From positions 1 through 5,366 of the forward strand of contig CALLJA010000210.1 in NCBI GenBank assembly GCA_938008865.1: a stretch of DNA of 5,366 nt, in the 5' to 3' direction. The notes beneath the pieces are model-generated. The model did no database searches. It had not been told where the DNA came from and saw nothing but the letters and a program-made list of their open reading frames with translations. Positions 1 to 5,366 of this stretch are shown piece by piece. Made by a program: the position numbers and the translations under genes. The DNA is from an uncultured Anaerolineales bacterium. Lineage in GTDB: Bacteria; Chloroflexota; Anaerolineae; Anaerolineales; Villigracilaceae. Each line of letters starts with the position of its first letter. The first letter of the stretch is position 1.

Positions 1-1398
1 GCGGTGTATTGCTCCTCAGCGGCGTCGGTCAAGCCGCTGGCGCACGAGTACTCCGATGCGCACGAGATGTTCGTCTTCAAGGCCGACAATACCGACCTGG
101 GCGAAGAGTTCACTTACGGCGTGCTGGCGCACGAATTCCAGCACATGATCCACTGGTATCAGGACCGCAATGAGAACTCTTGGATGAATGAGGGCTTTTC
201 CGAAGTAGCGGCTTTCCTGAATGGATACGATCCGGGTGATTTCGATCAGTGGTATATCGGTAATCCTGACTTGCAATTGAATGACTGGCCTAACGACTCG
301 AACGCGACCAGGCCGCATTATGGCGCGGGCTTCCTGTACCTGACCTACTTCCTCGACCGCTTCGGCGAGGAGGCGACCAAGGCTGTGGTCAAGGACCCCG
401 CCGATGGCTTCGACAGCATCGACAACGCCCTGCGCGACATGGACGCCACCGACCCGCAGACGGGTCAGCCCATCAGCGCCGACGATGTGTTCGGCGACTG
501 GGCCGTGACCAACTTCCTGCTGGATGGCAGCGTGGGCGACGGACGTTATGTGTACAATAACTACCCCGAGGCCGCCCGCGCCAACCCCACCGACGAGGTC
601 GACTCCTGCCCGCAAGCCGCGCAGGATTACTCGGTACATCAATACGGCGTGGACTATATCGCCGTCGCCTGCGAGGGCGATTTTACCCTGACCTTCAATG
701 GCTCCACGGTGACGCGCCTGTTGCCCGTCGACCCGAACTCAGGCTCCTTTGCCTTCTGGTCGAACAAAGGTGACACCTCGGACATGACCCTGACGCGCGA
801 GTTCGATTTCAGCGGCGTGACGGGCCCGATTGTCCTGACCTTCAATGCTTGGTACGACATCGAGAAGGATTATGACTATGCTTATCTCGAAGTCTCCGAG
901 GACGGCGGCCAGACCTGGTCCATCATCACCACGCCTTCGGGCACGGGCGAAGACCCCTCGGGCAATTCCTACGGATGGGGCTACAATGGCGTCTCGAACG
1001 GCTGGAGGGAAGAGAGCGTGGACCTCTCGGCCTACGCGGGCAGGAAGGTGCAGCTCCGCTTCGAGTATGTCACCGACGGAGCCGTCAACGGCGAGGGATT
1101 GCTGCTCGACGACATCCGCGTGGATGCCATTGGCTACTCGACCGACTTCGAGTCCGATGACGGTGGTTGGGTGAGCGAAGGCTTCGCCCGCGTGCAGAAC
1201 GTCCTGCCGCAGACCTTCCGCCTGTCGCTGATCATCGAAGGCAGCGACGGTACCACGGTGCAGAGCATCGAGTTGTCCGCCGACCAGGCTGCTGAGATTC
1301 CGCTGTCGCTGAAGAGCGGCGAACGCGCCATCCTGGTGGTTTCGGGTACTACGCGTTTCACCCGCGAACTGGCTGGGTATCGGATCGAGATCAAATAA
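1..1398 (+). CDS. Secreted zinc metallopeptidase, immune-inhibitor-A-like architecture (5' partial)
   Basis: The reading frame is open to the left edge, so the N-terminus (signal peptide, propeptide and first part of the catalytic domain) is missing. The GTG at position 4 is only the first possible start codon and should not be used. Numbering residues from that GTG, the zinc site is HEFQH (43-47), followed by WMNEGFSE (60-67). H43 and H47 would bind zinc, E44 is the catalytic acid/base, and E63 is the likely third ligand. This NEG helix is gluzincin-like. A beta-rich region at about 250-378 resembles the jelly-roll or MAM-like module of immune inhibitor A proteins (W-x-D-x-E aromatic-acidic pattern, EDGGQTW, LLLDDIRV). 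A last beta domain follows at 390-464. C202 and C223 could form a disulfide, which fits export. It probably degrades extracellular protein. It is convergent with the - strand cluster and separately transcribed. The class is well supported; the MEROPS family (M6-like or M30-like) is uncertain. Confidence 0.88.
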   Translation, partial: AVYCSSAASVKPLAHEYSDAHEMFVFKADNTDLGEEFTYGVLAHEFQHMIHWYQDRNENSWMNEGFSEVAAFLNGYDPGDFDQWYIGNPDLQLNDWPNDSNATRPHYGAGFLYLTYFLDRFGEEATKAVVKDPADGFDSIDNALRDMDATDPQTGQPISADDVFGDWAVTNFLLDGSVGDGRYVYNNYPEAARANPTDEVDSCPQAAQDYSVHQYGVDYIAVACEGDFTLTFNGSTVTRLLPVDPNSGSFAFWSNKGDTSDMTLTREFDFSGVTGPIVLTFNAWYDIEKDYDYAYLEVSEDGGQTWSIITTPSGTGEDPSGNSYGWGYNGVSNGWREESVDLSAYAGRKVQLRFEYVTDGAVNGEGLLLDDIRVDAIGYSTDFESDDGGWVSEGFARVQNVLPQTFRLSLIIEGSDGTTVQSIELSADQAAEIPLSLKSGERAILVVSGTTRFTRELAGYRIEIK

Positions 1399-1408
1399 AA
1401 AGAAAACG

Positions 1409-1442
1409 AAAAGAGCCTCATCATTTGATGAGGCTCTTTTTT
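1409..1442. terminator. Bidirectional intrinsic terminator between convergent genes
   Basis: An almost perfect inverted repeat pairs 1409-1423 with 1426-1440 (core GAGCCTCATCA and TGATGAGGCTC). In practice the top pairs would open to give a small AT loop. On the + strand the stem is followed by T6 and then GTTGTT. On the - strand it is followed by TTTT, C, G and further T-runs. Both strands therefore have the GC-rich stem plus U-tract of a Rho-independent terminator. It sits 10 bp after the metallopeptidase stop and 9 bp after the isomerase stop (as read on the - strand), so it can close both transcription units. Confidence 0.93.
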
Positions 1443-1451
1443 GTTGTTCCT

Positions 1452-2513
1452 TTAGCGTGGGGGCAACATTCTCTTGAAGTCTTCGATCACGCCACCCGAG
1501 GAGGGATCCACGCCATAGGCCAGGGCCAGGTAATAGGCCAGGTAGTCGCCGAACAGGATCGCCGTCCACATCTGCGAGAGGGGTGTGCCGCCGCGCGCAT
1601 CGAGGAAGTCGGTGTTCAAGCCTTCCATCATCAGGCCCATCTTGGTCATCTCGGTGCGGACGAGGTTCCGCGGGTGCAGGGATGAGGCGCGCAGGAAGAG
1701 CGTCATCGTATGCGGCATAAGCACGTCCGTGGGCAGGGCCAGGCCTGCGAGGGCATCGTGATTCGCTTCGGGCAGGATTTCCACGTTGGCGGCGGCGCGC
1801 GCCAGCAGGTTGATCTGCATCTTGATGCGCGTTGCGACGGGCGCCATCAGCCCCGCGCCCATCACGGTCACCCAACGGCCCATCAGTTGCCCCGCCTCGC
1901 GTTTGGCGGGATTGTTGACCACGGGCACATCGACGCGGAGATGCTCTTGTGATTGCTTCATCGCCTCGACCGCGCCCGCAACGGATTCCGCCTGGGGAGG
2001 GACCAGCCCGAGGCGTTCGCTCAGCGCCAGCAGCAGCCCGAACGAATAGCCGAGCGCCGCGCCCGCAGGCCCCTCATGCGGAAAGGTCCACAGCGGAAGA
2101 TCGTGCGCGGCGGCGCGGCGGGCCAACTCTCCGCCCGTGGTGAGGACCAGGACACGGCAGCCGTGGACGCGCGCGGCCTCGAAGGCGTCGAGTGTCTCTT
2201 CCGTGTTCCCCGAATGGGACGAGACCACGACCAGCGTGTCCGCGCCGCGCGCCCAAAGGGGCAGGCCATAGTCCTGATGAACGGTGATAGGCACGGGCGC
2301 GGACGGTTGGAGATACGCCGAAAGCAGGTCGCCGCCCAGGGCGGAAGTTCCCATCCCCGCAATCAACAAATGGCGGAGTCCCGTCCACTCGGGCAGGGGC
2401 AGATTCATCCCCAGCGCGTAGGCCGCGGTAAGTTGATCGGGCAAGGACTCGATGTGCGCCAACATGCCCTGTGAGTCGAGGGCTTGGAGGTCGGTCAGGT
2501 CGTCGAGGTTCAT
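1452..2513 (-). CDS. Bifunctional phosphoglucose/phosphomannose isomerase family protein (SIS domains)
   Basis: This 353-residue protein matches the archaeal/bacterial PGI/PMI family, whose members interconvert glucose-6-phosphate or mannose-6-phosphate with fructose-6-phosphate in the cytosol. The first SIS domain carries GMGTSALGGD (53-62) and the phosphate-binding SSHSGNTEET (98-107). PAGAALGYSFG (149-159) marks the end of the first half. The C-terminal half has NPAKREAGQLMGRW (201-214), LPEANHDALAG (247-257) and the family tail GVDPSSGGVIEDFKRML (334-350). H252 matches the ring-opening histidine (H219 in the Pyrobaculum aerophilum enzyme). The catalytic base, E203 there, sits in a NENAK-type motif 16 residues before the histidine; here that stretch is NLLAR and the position is L236. 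Activity is therefore doubtful although the fold is clear. The ATG overlaps the upstream stop by 4 bp and no Shine-Dalgarno sequence is visible, suggesting coupled translation. It is the last gene of the cluster. Confidence 0.88.
   Translation of the reverse strand: MNLDDLTDLQALDSQGMLAHIESLPDQLTAAYALGMNLPLPEWTGLRHLLIAGMGTSALGGDLLSAYLQPSAPVPITVHQDYGLPLWARGADTLVVVSSHSGNTEETLDAFEAARVHGCRVLVLTTGGELARRAAAHDLPLWTFPHEGPAGAALGYSFGLLLALSERLGLVPPQAESVAGAVEAMKQSQEHLRVDVPVVNNPAKREAGQLMGRWVTVMGAGLMAPVATRIKMQINLLARAAANVEILPEANHDALAGLALPTDVLMPHTMTLFLRASSLHPRNLVRTEMTKMGLMMEGLNTDFLDARGGTPLSQMWTAILFGDYLAYYLALAYGVDPSSGGVIEDFKRMLPPR
2510..2513 (-). other. ATGA stop/start overlap (translational coupling)
   Basis: On the - strand the TGA of the S10 peptidase gene (2512-2510) and the ATG of the isomerase gene (2513-2511) share bases in the sequence ATGA. 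The preceding bases (CAGAACTCGAA) contain no ribosome binding site, so re-initiation by terminating ribosomes is the likely way the isomerase is translated. Confidence 0.8.
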
Positions 2514-3979
2514 TTCGAGTTCTGAATGAAATCGGCCAGGTCGCGCTTGAGCGCTTCGAGCGAGGGCAGGTGGATGTACATCATGTGGCCCGCCTCGTAG
2601 TATTCCATGCTGACGTTGCCGCGCAGTGACTCATGCAGGCCGAGGTGATTGAAGGTGTATTCGGTGGCGAAGTAAGGCGTACCCAGGTCGTAGTAGCCGT
2701 TGGCCACGAAGACCTTGAGATGCGGGTTATAGGTCATGGCCGAGCGCAGGGTCTCGCCCACGTGGACGAAGTGATTCTCGAACTCGGCGTAGCTCCACGG
2801 GTGAACGAAACCGCTCAGGATCTCGTAGGGCAGGTCGGTCTCGAACTTCAACTCGCTGCGGATGTAATCGTAGAAGGCGGCGGTGTATGGGCCGAGCACG
2901 TTGGTCAGCAGCGGATCGTATTCGGGCTGTTGGGTGACGCCCAGTCGGTCGAGGCCTGTGAAGCGGCTGTCGAGGCGGCCGACGGTCTGTCCGCGAGAGC
3001 GCAGCAATTCCTTGAAGAAATGCTGATCGTTGATGCGCAGGTTCGAGCGCTCGATGAAATCGGCCGAGAGGCCCGTATAACGCGCCAGCTTTTCGACGAC
3101 TGCGGTCCGCTCCCGTTTCGACAGGCTGTCGCCCTTGAGCAGGGCGGCGGCGTATTCATCCTGCGCGAACTTCTCCACCTCGGCCAGCAGTTTTTGCAGC
3201 GGCTTGCGGACGCGCAGTGCGCCGTGATACCAGGCTGTGGCCGCGTAGGCGGGCAGGAACAGGACGTAGGGCAGGTCGTTGTTGACGTAGAAGTCGATGG
3301 TGGTGAAATCGAGGACGGCTGAGATGAGCATCAGGCCGTTGAGGTACATGCCGTGACGCTCTTGCAGGTAACCCGAGAGGCCCGCCGCGCGGGTGGTGCC
3401 GTAACTTTCGCCCGCCAGGAATTTGGGCGAGAGCCAGCGCCCGTAGCGCGTGGTGTACAGGCGGATGAAGTCGCCGACCGACTCGATGTCCTTCTTGAAG
3501 CCGTGCCACTCCTTGGGCTTCTGTCCCTCGACGGGGCGCGAGTAGCCCGTGCTGACGGGGTCGATGAAGACCAGGTCGGTCTGGTCGAGGATCGAGAACT
3601 CGTTATCGACCAGTTGGAAGGGCGGCTTGGGCAGATTCCCGTCGAATTCGAGCACCACGCGGCGCGGTCCCAGAGTGCCGAGGTGCAGCCACACGGACGA
3701 GGAGCCTGGGCCGCCGTTGAACGAGAAGGTGATCGGCCGTTTGGATTTGTCCTCCACATCGTCCCGGGTGTAGGCGACGAAGAAGACCTGCGCCTTGGGC
3801 TTCTCGCCGTCGGCTTCCTTCTCGCGGTCGGTCGTCTCTTCCTTGACGACCATCGTTCCCGCGGTGACGGTGTACTTGACCTCCCGTCCGCCGATGGTGA
3901 CGCTGTGCTGAGTCTGGACGAGGTTGTCCGCGGGGGTGGGCTTGTCTTCCTTCTTGACTTCGGGCTTTTCTTCGGGCAT
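2510..3979 (-). CDS. S10-family serine carboxypeptidase-like protein, no signal peptide
   Basis: This 489-residue alpha/beta hydrolase shows all the hallmarks of peptidase family S10: the oxyanion-region motif FNGGPGSSSVW (87-97), the nucleophile S192 in GESYG (190-194), the catalytic aspartate D431 in NGYYDLGTP (427-435) and the catalytic histidine H465 in AGHMMY (463-468). DPVSTGYSRP (140-149) is the usual S10 segment before the nucleophile. Family members remove C-terminal residues from peptides. The region at about 255-345 is the variable helical cap that sets substrate choice. The start is secure: AGGAG lies 5 nt before the ATG and an in-frame TAG lies only six codons upstream. The mature N-terminus is therefore the charged MPEEKPEVKKEDKP, with no signal peptide or membrane anchor, pointing to a cytosolic enzyme. 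It lies 23 bp after the membrane-protein gene and overlaps the isomerase gene by 4 bp. Confidence 0.93.
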   Translation of the reverse strand: MPEEKPEVKKEDKPTPADNLVQTQHSVTIGGREVKYTVTAGTMVVKEETTDREKEADGEKPKAQVFFVAYTRDDVEDKSKRPITFSFNGGPGSSSVWLHLGTLGPRRVVLEFDGNLPKPPFQLVDNEFSILDQTDLVFIDPVSTGYSRPVEGQKPKEWHGFKKDIESVGDFIRLYTTRYGRWLSPKFLAGESYGTTRAAGLSGYLQERHGMYLNGLMLISAVLDFTTIDFYVNNDLPYVLFLPAYAATAWYHGALRVRKPLQKLLAEVEKFAQDEYAAALLKGDSLSKRERTAVVEKLARYTGLSADFIERSNLRINDQHFFKELLRSRGQTVGRLDSRFTGLDRLGVTQQPEYDPLLTNVLGPYTAAFYDYIRSELKFETDLPYEILSGFVHPWSYAEFENHFVHVGETLRSAMTYNPHLKVFVANGYYDLGTPYFATEYTFNHLGLHESLRGNVSMEYYEAGHMMYIHLPSLEALKRDLADFIQNSK

Positions 3980-3984
3980 GAGAG

Positions 3985-3989
3985 CTCCT
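3985..3989 (-). promoter_or_regulatory. Ribosome binding site of the S10 peptidase gene
   Basis: AGGAG on the - strand lies 5 nt before the ATG at 3979. Together with the in-frame TAG six codons upstream of the ATG it fixes the start and rules out a longer, signal-peptide-bearing N-terminus. Confidence 0.8.
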
Positions 3990-4002
3990 GTTGGCTAAAA
4001 CG

Positions 4003-5124
4003 TTATGAGCGATACAACTTCTGCGCGTGGATGTTAATCTCTGGCACGATCCGGCGCAAGACAAAAATCGAAATCCACTCGAAGGGTTTGAGCAGCAGAT
4101 AGGCGGCATCCGCTACTACGGGATGCGTCATGCGGCGGGCCAGGGGACGGCCAAGCGTGTCGTAGACGGCGCGGAGTAGTCCATGCAGGTGCGGGGCAAC
4201 GGCTTTCAACGCCAGTTCCGCGCACTTCAGTCGCTGCAATTGCGTGTTGACCCGCATGCGTGCGCCACTGGCGAGGGTCACCTCCTGCGAGCCGACGAAA
4301 CGCGGATGTCCGTTCGCGGCGGCAGTGGCGATGTAGCAGTCAGGCGGCTGGGTGGGCAACTCGGAATACAATTGCAGCGTGCGCAGGATGGCCAGACTCC
4401 ACGAGGCGGAGAATCCGCCCAGCCAGGCCAGGACGCCGAGTCCACGCGGGAGGGTGAAGCGCGTCTCGTAGTGTTTGAGCAGGCGATAGCTGGTGGTGGA
4501 CATGATGAGCAGGGTCCAGAACGGAGCAGAGCCCACGAGGAATCCAATCAGGAAGAAAAATGGATTACTCAGCATATAAGGTGAAAAGGAACCTAAATTG
4601 ATAACTTCAAACAGGATGTACCCCGCATAAAGAAAAAACGCCAGTCCCAGGACGATCAACATAGTCCATTTCTTGCCGATCTTTTGGGAAGCCCAGCGCA
4701 AGGCATACCAGGCGATTAACGTTCCCAGCCAAAGCCCCACGACAATGATGGTCCCTCCGCCGACTGCGATCAGGGCCAGTATGGTGAATTGCAAAGCCAG
4801 TAATGTGCCTGTGTAAACGCCCAGTCTTACCCAGAAAGCCTGAGCCTGCTTTGATGTGTTATCTAGCAAAAGCGTGAGCATGGATAAGGCAGAAAAAATG
4901 ATCAACGGCGCAAAGATCCACGAGGCTTCGGGGGAAAGCAGTAATGCGATGTAGGAGGAAAACCGCCCGTCCTGCCATTCGGGTTTGAGGATGGACACGG
5001 CGATGAAGGCGAACAGGCTCAGGAGTGTGACCACGAGGCCCTGGGCGATTCGCCAGAAGAAAGATTGGGGAACGGGCAGGGGAGGCATGACTTGAGGTCC
5101 GGGCGAGACGATTGGGGTTTCCAT
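4003..5124 (-). CDS. Seven-helix membrane protein with CFI-box-like DCYIATAAA motif, function unknown
   Basis: This 373-residue protein has a proline-rich N-terminal tail (1-20) and about seven hydrophobic segments, near 26-46, 66-88, 102-121, 123-141, 153-173, 186-209 and 228-248. A soluble C-terminal part of about 120 residues follows. It opens with DCYIATAAANGHPRFVGS (262-279), which resembles the CFIATAAYG motif of CFI-box C-terminal domains, with C263 in the key position. It continues with a helical stretch (LHGLLRAVYDTLGRPLARRM, 313-332; ADAAYLLLKPFEWI, 338-351). I believe similar proteins are grouped as DUF6688, but I could not check this. No catalytic residues of a known enzyme are visible and I assign no function. 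The ATG has AAGGA 7 nt upstream. The gene starts 42 bp after rsmI and ends 23 bp before the S10 gene. Base composition changes inside the gene: the helix-coding part near 4561-4620 is strikingly AT-rich. Confidence 0.85.
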   Translation of the reverse strand: METPIVSPGPQVMPPLPVPQSFFWRIAQGLVVTLLSLFAFIAVSILKPEWQDGRFSSYIALLLSPEASWIFAPLIIFSALSMLTLLLDNTSKQAQAFWVRLGVYTGTLLALQFTILALIAVGGGTIIVVGLWLGTLIAWYALRWASQKIGKKWTMLIVLGLAFFLYAGYILFEVINLGSFSPYMLSNPFFFLIGFLVGSAPFWTLLIMSTTSYRLLKHYETRFTLPRGLGVLAWLGGFSASWSLAILRTLQLYSELPTQPPDCYIATAAANGHPRFVGSQEVTLASGARMRVNTQLQRLKCAELALKAVAPHLHGLLRAVYDTLGRPLARRMTHPVVADAAYLLLKPFEWISIFVLRRIVPEINIHAQKLYRS

Positions 5125-5131
5125 GCGATTG

Positions 5132-5136
5132 TCCTT
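5132..5136 (-). promoter_or_regulatory. Ribosome binding site of the membrane-protein gene
   Basis: AAGGA on the - strand lies 7 nt before the ATG at 5124 and supports that start. It follows the hairpin repeat at 5150-5177 by 13 bp, so a folded repeat would stand close to, but not cover, the binding site. Confidence 0.7.
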
Positions 5137-5149
5137 GAAGAAGATTCCC

Positions 5150-5177
5150 GAGATCCTTCGCTTTGCTCAGGATGACA
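5150..5177. repeat. Short interspersed hairpin repeat (TGTCATCCTGAGC... type)
   Basis: Read on the - strand, this 28-bp element starts TGTCATCCTGAGCAAAGC and ends GAAGGATCTC. It belongs, from memory, to a short repeat type scattered through many bacterial genomes (commonly TGTCATTCTGAGCGAAGC...). It folds as ATCCT-GA-GC-AAA-GC-GA-AGGAT (5173 to 5153): a five-pair stem, facing GA/GA steps able to form tandem sheared G-A pairs, two more pairs and a three-base loop. It overlaps the end of rsmI and supplies that gene's stop codon. A single copy is visible here, so repeat status rests on recognition of the sequence. Confidence 0.6.
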
Positions 5178-5366
5178 CTTTGAGGATCAGGTTGTAGACT
5201 TCCTTCTTCTTCCAGCCCGACTGGTCGGCCAGTTCACCTGCCAGTTGCGACGCGGACTTTCCACTTTGCAGTTCCGCCTGAATCGCGGACAGCAGCTGCT
5301 CCTCGGTCCACCGTCCGCCGTCCACCGTCTGCTGGCCTTCGACCACCAATGTAAACTCTCCGCGCG
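5167..5366 (-). CDS. rsmI: 16S rRNA (cytidine(1402)-2'-O)-methyltransferase, C-terminal end (5' partial)
   Basis: Only the last 65 residues lie in the window. The frame runs past the right edge, and the TTG at 5349 is an internal leucine codon, not a start. The visible part begins RGEFTLVVEG, the strand that closes the SAM-dependent tetrapyrrole-methylase-type catalytic domain of RsmI (usual pattern GEFVLVVEG). A short linker (QQTVDGGRWTEEQ) and a small helical, HTH-like C-terminal domain follow (LLSAIQAELQSGKSASQLAGELADQSGWKKKEVYNLIL, about residues 24-61), matching the RsmI tail pattern in which S/K-A-SQLA and KKEVY recur. RsmI methylates the 2'-hydroxyl of C1402 in the decoding centre of 16S rRNA. 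The final residues VSS and the TGA come from an interspersed repeat, and the linker is coded by a 7-bp tandem repeat. It is the first visible gene of the - strand run. Confidence 0.82.
   Translation of the reverse strand, partial: RGEFTLVVEGQQTVDGGRWTEEQLLSAIQAELQSGKSASQLAGELADQSGWKKKEVYNLILKVSS
5303..5330. repeat. 7-bp tandem repeat (GGACGGT type) inside rsmI
   Basis: The + strand reads TCGGTCC, ACCGTCC, GCCGTCC, ACCGTCT: about four heptamers, the first and last imperfect (GGACGGT on the - strand). Two exact copies of GTCCACCGTC lie 14 bp apart. The unit length is not a multiple of three, so each copy is read in a different phase. The array encodes most of the linker TVDGGRWTE between the catalytic and C-terminal domains of RsmI. 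Confidence 0.7.

Noticed and set aside
16..642. Open frame of 208 codons on the - strand
   Set aside because: It is antisense to the metallopeptidase catalytic domain; val/ile-rich shadow product without a start signal.
739..1875. Long open frame on the - strand (378 codons) antisense to the metallopeptidase
   Set aside because: It crosses the strong terminator, overlaps the isomerase gene in another frame and encodes an arginine/alanine-rich low-complexity product with no recognisable motif: a GC-bias shadow.
1953..2474. Open frame of 173 codons on the + strand
   Set aside because: It is antisense to the SIS-domain coding region; the product is arginine/glutamine-rich and lacks any motif.
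2633..3322. Open frame of 229 codons on the + strand
   Set aside because: It is antisense to the S10 gene, with val/glu/gly-rich composition typical of reverse-strand shadows and no plausible ribosome binding site.
3353..4102. Open frame of 249 codons on the + strand
   Set aside because: It lies antisense to the S10 gene, whose catalytic motifs establish the real frame, and its product has no recognisable domain.
5125..5166. Rho-independent terminator after rsmI
   Set aside because: The hairpin here has no following T-run and overlaps the coding end; it fits the interspersed repeat better, and the next gene starts directly downstream.
5303..5330. CRISPR array or operator
   Set aside because: Units are only 7 bp with no spacers, and the run is wholly inside the rsmI reading frame.
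5167..5349. Independent 60-residue small protein starting at TTG 5349
   Set aside because: The frame continues upstream to the window edge as RGEFT before LVVEG, the RsmI pattern; the TTG is an internal leucine codon.

Overview
The window looks like a piece of a moderately GC-rich bacterial chromosome. It is most likely from Chloroflexota (Anaerolineae-like). This rests on remembered resemblance of three proteins to that group: the secreted metallopeptidase, the long bifunctional phosphoglucose/phosphomannose isomerase and the multi-pass DCYIATAAA-motif protein. No rRNA or other marker gene is present, so the assignment is an inference. There is no sign of a phage, transposon, CRISPR array, tRNA or rRNA.

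Layout. Positions 1-1398 (+ strand) hold the 3' part of a large secreted zinc metallopeptidase gene whose start lies outside the window. It meets the neighbouring cluster tail to tail at 1399-1451, where one strong symmetric hairpin can terminate transcription from both sides. Everything from 1452 to 5366 reads on the - strand as one compact run. In transcription order this is the 3' end of rsmI (16S rRNA methyltransferase), a seven-helix membrane protein of unknown function with a CFI-box-like cysteine motif, an S10-family serine carboxypeptidase-like protein without a signal peptide, and a bifunctional phosphoglucose/phosphomannose isomerase-family SIS protein. The gaps are 42 bp, 23 bp and a 4-bp ATGA overlap, so co-transcription is likely. 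The promoter must lie upstream of 5366 and is not visible. Coding density is very high and no gene-free stretch exceeds 60 bp.

How the genes work together is not obvious. Translation maintenance (rsmI), peptide hydrolysis (S10) and sugar-phosphate isomerisation share no pathway, so this may be a housekeeping operon of convenience. The S10 and isomerase genes are the most tightly joined pair, through the overlapping stop and start.

The best leads are four. The isomerase-family protein appears to have lost its catalytic glutamate. A short interspersed hairpin repeat supplies the stop codon of rsmI, and a 7-bp tandem repeat lies inside the rsmI linker. The membrane protein has an unexplained DCYIATAAANGHPRFVGS motif and a sharp base-composition step inside its gene. 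I did not find convincing evidence of a wholly new multi-gene system.
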